Part shown: piece by piece, positions 26,586 through 35,395 of the stretch
How the letters are laid out: every line of letters starts with the position of its first letter
Numbering within the stretch: position 1 is the first letter of the stretch
Assembly (NCBI GenBank): GCA_050250815.1
Contig: JBFWNY010000005.1
Span: 1 to 64,000, forward strand
Reading direction: 5' to 3'
Source of the DNA: JAEUMD01 sp050250815
Lineage (GTDB): Bacteria; Pseudomonadota; Alphaproteobacteria; Rhizobiales; Hyphomicrobiaceae
DNA length: 64,000 nt
Position numbers and translations under genes: made by a program
Notes under the pieces: generated by a model
Database searches by the model: none
The model's input: only the letters and a program-made list of their open reading frames with translations
Told to the model about the DNA's origin: nothing

Positions 26586-28005
26586 GCTGGTCGCCACGCT
26601 GGGACCGGCCTCGTCCAGCCCGGAGATGATGGAGCGCCTGTTCCTCGCCGGAGTCGACGTCTTTCGCGTCAACATGAGCCATTCGTCGCACGATCTGGCG
26701 CGCGAACTCGTGTTCAACGTGCGGGCCGTGTCCAAGAAGTATTCCTGCCCCATCGGCATCCTCGCCGACCTGCAGGGACCCAAGTTCCGCCTCGGTGAGT
26801 TCGACGGCGGGCGCGCTCAGCTCACGGAAGGCCAGCTCTTTCATCTCGACCGCACTGAGACAGCCGGCTCGGCGAGCCGCGTGTTCCTACCGCATCCGCA
26901 GATCTTCGAGGCCGTGGAGCCCGGGCACACGCTGCTGCTCGACGACGGCAAGATCCGCATGCAGGTGACCGAGGCACGCGACGACCGGATTACCGCGCAG
27001 GTTCGGGTCGGCGGACCGCTGTCGAGCCGCAAGGGCATCAGCCTGCCGGACACCATCCTGCCGGTCGGACCGCTGACCGAGAAGGATCATGCCGACCTCA
27101 ACTGTGCGCTCGATCTGGGTGCCGACTGGCTGGCGCTGAGTTTTGTCCAGCGCGGCGAGGACGTCGTGGAGGTGCGCAAGCTCATCACCACCGGTACCGC
27201 GGTCATGGTGAAGGTGGAGAAGCCTTCGGCAATCGACGATCTCGACGCGATCATCGCCGCGGCCGACGGCTTCATGGTCGCGCGCGGCGACCTGGGCGTG
27301 GAAATGCCGGTCGAGAGCGTGCCGGGCCTGCAGAAGCGCATCACGCGCGAGGCACGCGCGGCGGGCAAGCCCGTGGTCGTCGCCACTCAGATGCTGGAAA
27401 GCATGATCGCCTCACCGGTGCCGACGCGCGCCGAAGTCTCCGATGTGGCGACCGCCGTCTTCGATGGCGCCGACGCCGTGATGCTTTCGGCGGAATCGGC
27501 CGTGGGCCAGTTCCCCGTCGAAGCGATCCAGATGATGGACCGCATCGCCATCAAGGTGGAGAACGATCCGAGCTACAATTCGCTGGTCCACGCCACCCAC
27601 ATCCGTCCGCAGGCGACCGCGCACGACGCCATCGCGGCCGCGGCCCATGCCGTCGCCGACACCGTCAAACTCGCGGCGATCGTCTGCTATACGGCGACCG
27701 GCTCGACGGCCTTGCGGGTCGCGCGCGAGCGCCCTGGCCTGCCGGTCATCGGCCTCACCCCCGTGCACGCCATCGCCCAGCGACTCACCCTGGTGTGGGG
27801 CATTCACGCGATCCTGACGAGCGATCCCGACAAGCTGTCGGACATGGTGCGCAAGGCCTGCAAACTCGCCTACGACAATGGCTTCGTCCGCTCGGGCGAG
27901 GGCCTGCTCATAACGGCGGGCGTTCCGCTCGGATCGCCGGGCACGACCAACATGATCCGCATCGCCTATGTCGACGAGAACGGCGAGGCGGTCGGCGGCG
28001 GCTGA
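26563..28005 (+). CDS. pyk: Pyruvate kinase
   Basis: The 480-residue glycolytic enzyme converts phosphoenolpyruvate and ADP to pyruvate and ATP. It shows the N-terminal KLVATLGPASS, the segment MVKVEKPSAIDDLD with the catalytic lysine, the metal and substrate segment MVARGDLGVEMP, and a complete C-terminal regulatory domain. ATG 26563 has a GAGAGG ribosome binding site and overlaps the DUF1036 gene by 23 bases. It is the last gene of the apparent glycerate kinase-DUF1036-pyk operon. Confidence 0.96.
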   Translation: MRRNRRVKLVATLGPASSSPEMMERLFLAGVDVFRVNMSHSSHDLARELVFNVRAVSKKYSCPIGILADLQGPKFRLGEFDGGRAQLTEGQLFHLDRTETAGSASRVFLPHPQIFEAVEPGHTLLLDDGKIRMQVTEARDDRITAQVRVGGPLSSRKGISLPDTILPVGPLTEKDHADLNCALDLGADWLALSFVQRGEDVVEVRKLITTGTAVMVKVEKPSAIDDLDAIIAAADGFMVARGDLGVEMPVESVPGLQKRITREARAAGKPVVVATQMLESMIASPVPTRAEVSDVATAVFDGADAVMLSAESAVGQFPVEAIQMMDRIAIKVENDPSYNSLVHATHIRPQATAHDAIAAAAHAVADTVKLAAIVCYTATGSTALRVARERPGLPVIGLTPVHAIAQRLTLVWGIHAILTSDPDKLSDMVRKACKLAYDNGFVRSGEGLLITAGVPLGSPGTTNMIRIAYVDENGEAVGGG

Positions 28006-28037
28006 CGGCGACTGCGACGGAAGCGGCTGGTTGTGCG

Positions 28038-29114
28038 TCAACCAAACGCTGCGGCCTGCGTCGGTCGGCGCACGCGTGAAGCGGCATCCCACAATGCGAA
28101 CGGCAAGCCGGACAGCATCACCCGGACGTAGCGCATGTCCTGGAAATCGCCGTTGAGCGAGAAGCGCGGCAGCGACCATAGCGCGTTGGCGTGCGACAAG
28201 CCGACCAGACCCTTGCGCGTTGTCATCGCGGTCGCCAAGCCGGCGCGTCGTGCCTCTTCGAATTCGCGCGGCCCAGCGCTCTCCTCGCAGCCGTAGGGGT
28301 AGCTGAAGTGCCGGCACGGCCGGCCCAGCTCCGCCTCCAGCCGCGCGACGCTGTCGGCGATCTCGCGTTCGAGCGTGGCCGGATCGAGCTTCGCCAGCGC
28401 CCGGTGCGTCACCGTATGAGCGGCGATGGTGGCGAGAGGATCGCGCGCAACCTGGCGGATCTCGTCCCAGGACATGATCAGCTCCCGACACAAGGCGCCG
28501 GTGTCGAGCCCGGCATTCTCGGCCAAGCGCGCTACGATCTCGCGCGCGGCTTCCTCCGGCCCCCCGCGCAGTCGCCAGTATATGTCGTGGAATGCGCGAT
28601 CCTTGGCGGAAGCCGTTGACGTATCGTAGGTGAGCCGCGAGCCGGCGATGTCGACCATCATCGATGTCGAAACCCGCACAACGCGTTCCAGCATGATCCA
28701 CCACAGATCGCCGCGGCCGTCCGGGTAATCAGTCGGGACATAGATCGCGAATGGGATGCCATGACGGCGGAACACCGGCAGGGCGTGGATCAGGTTGTCT
28801 CGGTAGCCGTCGTCGAGGGTGAAGCACGCGAACGGTCGGGCGTTGTCCGGCCGCGCCAGACGCTGCGGCAGCTCGTCGAGGGTGAGGATGTCATAGCCCT
28901 CCTCGACCAGGTGACGGATCACCTCGTCGAGGAACTCGGGCGTGATCTTGAGGATGCGATTGGGCTCGAACTCGGCCACGGGCTCCGGGGTCACCCGATG
29001 CAGCATGAAGACCACGCCCTGCGCAGCAGTGATAGGCGCAGCAAGACGCCCCGCCCCGGAATAGTACAGGGTGGACAGCGCCGCCTTCAGCAACTGGGTC
29101 GACCGACGACTCAC
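28038..29114 (-). CDS. Polysaccharide deacetylase (NodB fold)
   Basis: The 358-residue protein has a carbohydrate esterase 4 domain. Motif 1 is TLDDG (usually TFDDG, with the two catalytic/metal aspartates kept), motif 2 is HTVTH with both zinc histidines, and a later FSYPYG segment is present. It should remove acetyl groups from N-acetylhexosamines of the exopolysaccharide, like HfsH in Caulobacter holdfast synthesis, where deacetylation is needed for adhesion. GTG 29114 has AGAAGG six bases upstream and is preferred over a TTG at 29174. It lies 136 bases downstream of the Wzz-like gene. Confidence 0.88.
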   Translation of the reverse strand: MSRRSTQLLKAALSTLYYSGAGRLAAPITAAQGVVFMLHRVTPEPVAEFEPNRILKITPEFLDEVIRHLVEEGYDILTLDELPQRLARPDNARPFACFTLDDGYRDNLIHALPVFRRHGIPFAIYVPTDYPDGRGDLWWIMLERVVRVSTSMMVDIAGSRLTYDTSTASAKDRAFHDIYWRLRGGPEEAAREIVARLAENAGLDTGALCRELIMSWDEIRQVARDPLATIAAHTVTHRALAKLDPATLEREIADSVARLEAELGRPCRHFSYPYGCEESAGPREFEEARRAGLATAMTTRKGLVGLSHANALWSLPRFSLNGDFQDMRYVRVMLSGLPFALWDAASRVRRPTQAAAFG

Positions 29115-29250
29115 GGCAAGCCTTCTGCTCGATGCCTCGATGAATGACGAGATGCCGAGGCAAGCCGGATGCAAGCGGCGTGCGAGGCATCGCGGCCAAA
29201 CTCGGATGCTCAGGCCGTCGATCCGTTGATGGTAAACGGAACGCTTAGGC

Positions 29251-31539
29251 TCAGCTGCCCGCCGGATGTGCCTCCAGCCGCCCGCCTTCGCGCCGAACGA
29301 CGCGTTGGGACGCCTTGGCCTTCTCCTCGGACCGGACGAAGCGGATCAGCGCAATATCGGTAACCTCAAATCCCAGGAACGTGCCGGGCGGATCGGCCAG
29401 AACCGAGACGCGCCGCTGGGCGTCGCATACCGTTACGCCGGCGTCGAAGCGGCCCTGGATTGCCTCGAATAGGCTGCGGGCTTCATCGTGGGCGCCAACG
29501 ACGATGATGTGATCATAGGCCTCGTCGAGCGCGTCGAGCAGCAGGTTGAGCTTGTCGAGATCGACGCTGTCCTCGAGATTGCCTTCCGGTAGCGGCGCAC
29601 CGCACGAGATGAGATGCGCCTCGCTGCCGGGCACGCCCTGCACAACGTCCTCGAAGCTGGCGGTCCCCGCCAGCAAGTCGGTGAAGCCTGGAACCGCCTC
29701 GAACCCAAGGCTTGCGGCGAAGCCCTTGCCCTTCGCGGACCAGTCCACGATGATGACCTGCAGCCCATCGCGGGTCAGATCCTCGGCGAGATCGATCGCT
29801 TCGTCGCTCGCAATCAGGGTTGCGGATTCACCTGTCATCAGCGTCCGGAAGCCGCCCTTCTCGGGAGCGCTGTCGCGGATGAAGCGGGCAAGCTTGGTAA
29901 TGGTGGCGATCTCGGCGGTCCCGCCTGTCCCGGTCCCGGTGGATCCGACGGGTCCAGGGGGTACGGTGGATCCGGGCTTGGAAAACGTTACGGTCGCCTC
30001 GTCGGAGCCGCCACGATCGTAAAACGGCTCGTCGTCCCTAAGGCGCGCGGCTGCGGGCAGCGGGGGCGGCGAAGCGGGTGGACCGCTTGGCAGCTCACGA
30101 TCGCTGGCCCGGCGGCGCATGTTGGTGCCGGCGCTACGGGCGCCTGTCAGCAGCGCGCGCGTCACCACCCAGGCGATGCCGAAAAGCAGCGTCGCCAGAG
30201 CGACCAGCGCAGTGTACGGCCCCTTCTTCGGAAACACCGGAACGCTCGAAGCGCGCGCCTGTGAAAGGATCTGGGCCTCGATCGGCACGACCCGGCTGTC
30301 GGCACGTGCACGGTTGGCTTCGAACTGGGCCTGCAGGCGCTCGAGCTCGGCGCGCTTGGACTTGGCGACAGCCTCGAGCTGACGCAGTTCCACCTCGTCG
30401 GTCGAAGCCGTCACGACCTGGCTCTTGATCTCGTCGATGCTCTTGGCGATGGAGCCCTCGCGAAAGGCGGCGACTTTGGCCTCCTTCTCCAGACTGTCGA
30501 CGAGCTTGCGGATCTCGCCGGCGAGCTGGCGCCTTAGGCCGTCGAGATCGGCGTTGAGCTGCTTCATCCGCGGGTGACCAGGAAGAAGCGTCGCCGAAAG
30601 CTCCGATATCTCGCGCTCCAGGCGCACGCGCTGCTGCACGAGGTTCTGGATGAGCGGGGACTTCTGCACGTCGGGCAGGGCGTCGGCGCTGCCCGCGCGC
30701 ATGAGTTCGGCCGCCGACCGCGCCCGCGCTTCAGCCTCGCTGCGTGCAGCCTTGGCCTTGGTCAGCTCGGCCGTCAGCTCCCCGAGCTGCTGCTCGTTGA
30801 GCCCCGTCTTCTGCGGTCCGCCCTTGAAGATGTCCTTGGCGCCCTTGAAGCGTTCGATCGCGGCCTCGGCGGCGGCCACTTCCTCCAGCATGCGCGCGAT
30901 CTTGGGCTCGAGCGCCTTCTGGACCTCGTCGGTTTCCACGACCGTCTGCTGGGCGAGCGAGCCGCGATAGGTCTCGGCGAGCGCGTTTGCCACGGAGGCG
31001 GCAAGCTCCGGATCGATGGATGAGAAGCGGACGCCAATGAAGCGGCTTTCCTTGGGCGAATAGACCTCCAGGCGCTTGAAGAACGAGTTGAGCACCCGAT
31101 CGCGCTCGCTCTCGCCAGGCCGCGGACCGGACAAGCCGACAAGCCGCTGCAAGCGATCGAAGCTGTCGACCGGCCCCAGCGCCGAGTTGAACTCGGGCAA
31201 TTGGGCAAGCTTCAGCTCGGTGGCAATCCTGTTGGCGAGATCCGGCGACATCAACGCCCGCACGTGCGTGTTGACAGCCTCCTTGTCGACGCGGACCTGC
31301 ACGGCGGTGTCGGCTGCACTTTCACGCTTGGGCGAGGTGAAGGGATTGGCTGTCTCCTTCGCCACGACCTGCAGCTGCGCCTCTGAGAGATAGCGTGGCG
31401 CCATCATCGACAGCGCCGTGAAGGTGAGACCGCCAGCGGCGAGGCTCGTCAGTATGAGCCCGCGAGCGCTCCTTTTAAGTGCGCCCCATACGGACGTGAT
31501 GTCGATGTCATCGGGCGTGGCGTGGCTCGTGGCGCGCAT
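29251..31539 (-). CDS. GumC/Wzz-type polysaccharide co-polymerase with degenerate BY-kinase domain
   Basis: The 762-residue inner-membrane protein has a Wzz domain with a first membrane segment (about 28-47). A large periplasmic coiled-coil region (about 150-420) follows, and a second membrane segment lies at about 455-477. The C-terminal cytoplasmic domain (about 585-735) resembles a bacterial tyrosine autokinase but appears to lack the Walker A lysine motif, and no tyrosine-rich tail is present. Such proteins set chain length and couple to the Wza-type export channel. The channel gene is divergent from it here. ATG 31539 is preferred over TTG 31551. In the Caulobacter hfs system the counterparts would be HfsA/HfsB. 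Confidence 0.88.
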   Translation of the reverse strand: MRATSHATPDDIDITSVWGALKRSARGLILTSLAAGGLTFTALSMMAPRYLSEAQLQVVAKETANPFTSPKRESAADTAVQVRVDKEAVNTHVRALMSPDLANRIATELKLAQLPEFNSALGPVDSFDRLQRLVGLSGPRPGESERDRVLNSFFKRLEVYSPKESRFIGVRFSSIDPELAASVANALAETYRGSLAQQTVVETDEVQKALEPKIARMLEEVAAAEAAIERFKGAKDIFKGGPQKTGLNEQQLGELTAELTKAKAARSEAEARARSAAELMRAGSADALPDVQKSPLIQNLVQQRVRLEREISELSATLLPGHPRMKQLNADLDGLRRQLAGEIRKLVDSLEKEAKVAAFREGSIAKSIDEIKSQVVTASTDEVELRQLEAVAKSKRAELERLQAQFEANRARADSRVVPIEAQILSQARASSVPVFPKKGPYTALVALATLLFGIAWVVTRALLTGARSAGTNMRRRASDRELPSGPPASPPPLPAAARLRDDEPFYDRGGSDEATVTFSKPGSTVPPGPVGSTGTGTGGTAEIATITKLARFIRDSAPEKGGFRTLMTGESATLIASDEAIDLAEDLTRDGLQVIIVDWSAKGKGFAASLGFEAVPGFTDLLAGTASFEDVVQGVPGSEAHLISCGAPLPEGNLEDSVDLDKLNLLLDALDEAYDHIIVVGAHDEARSLFEAIQGRFDAGVTVCDAQRRVSVLADPPGTFLGFEVTDIALIRFVRSEEKAKASQRVVRREGGRLEAHPAGS

Positions 31540-31708
31540 GGGAAGCCCCAAACAGGGATTGACGATTGCCTCGGATTAGAACGTCGCCGGGTAATCAATC
31601 TGTTAAGGAGCCGCGCGGCCGTGCCGAAAAAGGTCAGCACCAAAGCATTTTTTAACCTTGGCCCTCTTTAATGGCGTCAAGAACTCATTCTTTCAGAGGT
31701 CGATCGCC

Positions 31709-32431
31709 ATGTCTTCCCTTCGCGTTGCGCTGCCAACTGTGTTTGCCCTGCTTCTTGCGGGATGCGCGCACGATGGCGACATGATCGCGGACGCCATCAG
31801 CGTGTTCGACGACGGCCCGCGCGCCGTTGCCGTCGCCGCGCCCCCCGCTGCAGAGGGATATCCGACCCCGATGGCGCCGCCGGTCGTCGCCACGTCGGCA
31901 CACTCAGGCTTCGGCGATCCCGGTGACGCGCCCGGCGTTCCCCAGGCACCGCATGCGGTCGCCACCACGGATGGCCCCTACCTTCTCGATACCGCCGACA
32001 GGCTGCGCGTATTCGTCTACGGCCAGCCCAACCTGTCGCGCATCTATACCGTCGACCACGGCGGCATGATCACCGTCCCCCTCATCGGCGCCGTCAAGGC
32101 GCGCGGGCTCACCACGTTCGATCTCGAAGGTGTAATTCGCCGCCGGCTCGGCACCGAGTACGTCCGCAACCCGCAGGTGACCGTGGACGTGCAGCAGAAC
32201 CGTCCGTTCTTCATCCTGGGTGAAGTGAAGAATGCAGGACAGTACCCCTATGTGTCGGGCATGACGATCCAGACCGCGATCGCCATTGCCGGCGGCTACT
32301 CGGAGCGGGCGAGCGATCGCACGTTCCGTATCACGCGCCGCATCAACGGCTTCGTCGAGCAGATCGAGGCGCCCGCCGACTACGTCGTTAAGCCGGGCGA
32401 TACGGTCTACGTGTACGAACGTTTCCTGTAG
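31709..32431 (+). CDS. Wza-like polysaccharide export lipoprotein
   Basis: The 240-residue protein has a lipoprotein signal peptide ending in LLAGC. The Poly_export domain (about residues 93-175; LLDTADRLRVFVYGQ and VDHGGMITVPLIGAV) and a SLBB-like domain (about 178-230) follow. It should form the outer-membrane export channel for the exopolysaccharide, like HfsD or GumB. At this size it lacks the extra C-terminal parts of E. coli Wza. ATG 31709 has an AGAGG sequence upstream. It begins a rightward run of four polysaccharide genes. Confidence 0.92.
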   Translation: MSSLRVALPTVFALLLAGCAHDGDMIADAISVFDDGPRAVAVAAPPAAEGYPTPMAPPVVATSAHSGFGDPGDAPGVPQAPHAVATTDGPYLLDTADRLRVFVYGQPNLSRIYTVDHGGMITVPLIGAVKARGLTTFDLEGVIRRRLGTEYVRNPQVTVDVQQNRPFFILGEVKNAGQYPYVSGMTIQTAIAIAGGYSERASDRTFRITRRINGFVEQIEAPADYVVKPGDTVYVYERFL

Positions 32432-32459
32432 GGGCACGGGCTCCCGCGGGAGACGCACA

Positions 32460-33656
32460 ATGCCGCCGCCGCTCAAGATCCTGCACGTTCTCAGGGCCCC
32501 GGTGGGTGGCCTGTTCCGACACGTGCGCGATCTCTCCCGTGAGCAGTCGCGCCGCGGCCACCTCGTCGGCATCGTCTGCGACGCCCGCGCCAACGACAGT
32601 CTGACCCAGACCCGCCTCGACGAGCTCGCGCCGTCGCTAGCCCTCGGAGTGCTCAAAACGCCGATGGCGCGCGAGATCGACTGGCGCGACGTGCAAGCGA
32701 CGCGAGCGGTGACGGCACATGCGCGTGCTACCTCCGCCAACGTGTTGCACGGCCACGGCGCCAAAGGCGGTGCCTATGCCCGGCTGGCCGCAGCAGCGGT
32801 GCGGCGCCGTGGCGGTAATCTCTCTGCATTCTATACGCCGCACGGCGGCAGTCTTCACTACGCGCCAGCTTCGCTCAAGGGTCGCATCTTCATGGGCCTC
32901 GAGCGACGACTTGCAGCGGCCACCAGCGGCATCATTTTTGAGAGTGCCTATGCGGGCGACGTCTACGCGCGCAACGTTGATCTGAGAGTGCCAGTCGCAA
33001 CCCGCATCATTCACAACGGCATTGGCGAGGATGAGCTTCAACCCGTCGCGCCCGCTGGCGATGCCGCCGACTTCGTCTTCGTCGGCGAACTGCGGCATCT
33101 GAAAGGCGTCGATCTCCTGCTCGAAGCGCTATCACGCCTGGACGGGTCAACGCCCGCGACAGCCGTTATCGTCGGCGAGGGCCCGGACGCGGCCGCCTTC
33201 CGCGAAAAGGCGGCAGCACTGGGTCTCGACAACCGGGTCCGCTTCACGGGCGCCATGCCGGCCAGGCGCGCCTTCGCACTTGGTCGCGTTCTCGTCATGC
33301 CATCGCGCGCAGAAAGCCTCCCCTACATCGTATTGGAGGCCGCGGGCGCGGGCCTTCCGATCATCGCCACACGCGTCGGCGGCGTCGGAGAGATCGTTGC
33401 AGGCACATCGACCCGGCTCGTTGAACCGGATGACGTGGCGGCGCTGGCTGGCGCAATGCAGAACGTTCAAACCGACCCGGAGGCTGCAAAGAAGCAGGCT
33501 GCCGAACTGCGCTCCGTCATCGCGGAGCAATTCACAATCGGGGCGATGACGGCCTCCGTACTCGACTTCTACGCCGACATCGGCGCGGCAGACGCCCACC
33601 CGCACGAGGACGCGACGGCGCGAACCGGATCTGTTGCACATCAGGCGGCCCATTAA
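32460..33656 (+). CDS. Glycosyltransferase family 4/GT-B
   Basis: The 398-residue protein has a GT-B fold. The N-terminal domain starts KILHVLRAPVGGLFRHV, with a glycine-rich acceptor loop. The C-terminal domain has FVGELRHLKGVDLLLEAL and the E-x7-E-like segment PSRAESLPYIVLEAAGAGLP, typical of GT4 glycosyltransferases. It should add a sugar to the lipid-linked repeat unit on the cytoplasmic face. ATG 32460 has GGGAGA upstream and follows the export gene by 28 bases. Donor and acceptor are unknown. Confidence 0.9.
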   Translation: MPPPLKILHVLRAPVGGLFRHVRDLSREQSRRGHLVGIVCDARANDSLTQTRLDELAPSLALGVLKTPMAREIDWRDVQATRAVTAHARATSANVLHGHGAKGGAYARLAAAAVRRRGGNLSAFYTPHGGSLHYAPASLKGRIFMGLERRLAAATSGIIFESAYAGDVYARNVDLRVPVATRIIHNGIGEDELQPVAPAGDAADFVFVGELRHLKGVDLLLEALSRLDGSTPATAVIVGEGPDAAAFREKAAALGLDNRVRFTGAMPARRAFALGRVLVMPSRAESLPYIVLEAAGAGLPIIATRVGGVGEIVAGTSTRLVEPDDVAALAGAMQNVQTDPEAAKKQAAELRSVIAEQFTIGAMTASVLDFYADIGAADAHPHEDATARTGSVAHQAAH

Positions 33657-33701
33657 CCTTCGCCGAAGTGCTCTTCACCCGATTAACTGTCCCGCGCGTG
33701 C

Positions 33702-33719
33702 TTGGCACGAGCGCTGCTC
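33702..33719 (+). promoter_or_regulatory. Candidate sigma-54 (-24/-12) promoter
   Basis: The sequence TTGGCACGAGCGCTGCTC has GG at 33704-33705 and GC at 33716-33717 with exactly ten bases between, and matches TGGCACG-N4-YTGCT closely. Transcription would start near 33729, 36 bases before ATG 33765 of the sugar-phosphate transferase gene. A sigma-54 activator is encoded in the window (11867-13378), but no link is shown. Confidence 0.45.
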
Positions 33720-33764
33720 TTTCCGTACCCAGCGAACAATTCTGGGACGACGGGCAGGCTCGGT

Positions 33765-35300
33765 ATGTCGAACAAGGCGATCAGCATGGAGGCCGCGGGG
33801 GCGCGGCCGTCGCGTGCGCTGGCAGCGGGGGAGACCGCTATCCGGCTCGAGATGCCGCCGCTCGCCGACATTGCCTCGGCGACACGCTCGACACTTATCT
33901 CTCCCGCCATCATCGCCGGCACGATGCGAACGTTCGAGCTGCTGCTGGTCGCGGCCGTCGGCCTGATGGCCGCCCTTCTATACGTGGACGAACTCAGCCT
34001 TCCGCTGAGGAGCGACTATCTGCTGGCTCTGACAACGGTTGCGATTGCCACGGTTGTCACCTTCGAGCTGTTCGGTCTGTACAAGATGCCGGCGTTCGCG
34101 CAGTTCGCGCGTCGGCTTCCCCATGTGATCCTCGGCTGGACTATCGCCATCGCTACGCTGGTGGCTGCCGTGTTCTTCCTCAAACTCGGCCATACGTTCT
34201 CCCGCGTGTGGCTGGCGATCTGGTTCGGCAGCGGCGCGGTGACGCTCGTTGCCGGCCGGCTTGTGCTCGCCCGGCTCGTCGCCCACTGGGCACGGTCAGG
34301 ACACCTCTACCGGCGCGCGGTCATCTATGGCGGTGGCCAGGTGACCGAGCAGCTCATCGGACAGCTTGAGGCCGAAGCCTCCGGCGATATCCGCATCTCC
34401 GGGATCTTCGACGACCGCGACGGTGAACGCTCCAGCGCCATGATCGCCGGCTATCCGCGCCTTGGCGGTCTGGCCGACCTTGTCTCCTACTGCCGAAAGA
34501 CGCGGATCGATCTGGTCATCGTCGCTCTGCCCATCAGCGCCGAGCACCGCCTCGTCGACGTCATGAAATCGATTTCGGTCCTGCCGGTGGATATCAAGCT
34601 TCCTGCGGCAGCCTCCGCTCTGCGCTTCAGCCCGCGCACCTATTCACGCATCGGCTCGGTGGCCATGATCGACATCCATGACACGCCCATCGCCGATTGG
34701 GGGCGCGTCTCCAAATGGCTGTTCGACAAGGCGATCGGTGCGTTGGCCCTTGCTCTGCTCACACCCGTCATGGCTGCTGTCGCGATCGCCATCAGGCTCG
34801 ACAGCCGCGGCCCGGTGCTGTTCCGGCAGAAGCGCTATGGCTTCAACAACGAGCTGATCGAGGTGCTGAAGTTCCGCTCGATGTACGTCGACAAGTGCGA
34901 CGAGAACGCCGCGAAGCTCGTAACCCGCCACGACCCCCGCGTTACGCGCGTCGGCCGCTTCATCCGCAAGACGAGCCTCGATGAACTGCCACAGCTCATC
35001 AACGTCATCCGCGGCGACCTCTCGCTTGTCGGCCCGCGACCCCACGCCCTGCACGCCAAGGCGGCCAACCAGCTCTACGACGAGGTCGTCGAAGGCTACT
35101 TCGCGCGACACAAGGTAAGACCCGGGATCACCGGGTGGGCGCAGGTCAACGGCTGGCGCGGAGAGACCGACACGCCCGACAAGATCAAGCGGCGTGTGGA
35201 ACACGACCTCTACTACATCGAGAACTGGTCAGTGTTCCTCGATCTCTACATTCTCCTGAAGACGCCGTTCGCGCTGCTCAAGAGCGAGAATGCGTACTGA
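33765..35300 (+). CDS. Undecaprenyl-phosphate glucose (hexose) phosphotransferase
   Basis: The 511-residue inner-membrane protein is of the WcaJ/HfsE type, transferring a hexose-1-phosphate to undecaprenyl phosphate as the first step of repeat-unit synthesis. Four membrane segments (about residues 50-155) precede a CoA-binding-like Rossmann domain (about 180-290). A fifth membrane segment follows, then the bacterial sugar transferase domain (about 320-511), with FRQKRYGFN, DELPQLINV, LSLVGPRPHA and RPGITGWAQV. ATG 33765 is chosen; the open frame continues to a TTG at 33702, but that overlaps the promoter candidate. It lies 108 bases after the glycosyltransferase gene. Confidence 0.93.
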   Translation: MSNKAISMEAAGARPSRALAAGETAIRLEMPPLADIASATRSTLISPAIIAGTMRTFELLLVAAVGLMAALLYVDELSLPLRSDYLLALTTVAIATVVTFELFGLYKMPAFAQFARRLPHVILGWTIAIATLVAAVFFLKLGHTFSRVWLAIWFGSGAVTLVAGRLVLARLVAHWARSGHLYRRAVIYGGGQVTEQLIGQLEAEASGDIRISGIFDDRDGERSSAMIAGYPRLGGLADLVSYCRKTRIDLVIVALPISAEHRLVDVMKSISVLPVDIKLPAAASALRFSPRTYSRIGSVAMIDIHDTPIADWGRVSKWLFDKAIGALALALLTPVMAAVAIAIRLDSRGPVLFRQKRYGFNNELIEVLKFRSMYVDKCDENAAKLVTRHDPRVTRVGRFIRKTSLDELPQLINVIRGDLSLVGPRPHALHAKAANQLYDEVVEGYFARHKVRPGITGWAQVNGWRGETDTPDKIKRRVEHDLYYIENWSVFLDLYILLKTPFALLKSENAY

Positions 35301-35395
35301 TGCCGCCTACTGATGCGACCTTGGCAGCTCCAGGAGCTGCCATCAGCCGCGTTTGACGAAGACCCAGCACCGGCACCTGCCGGCGAGACCAGCGA

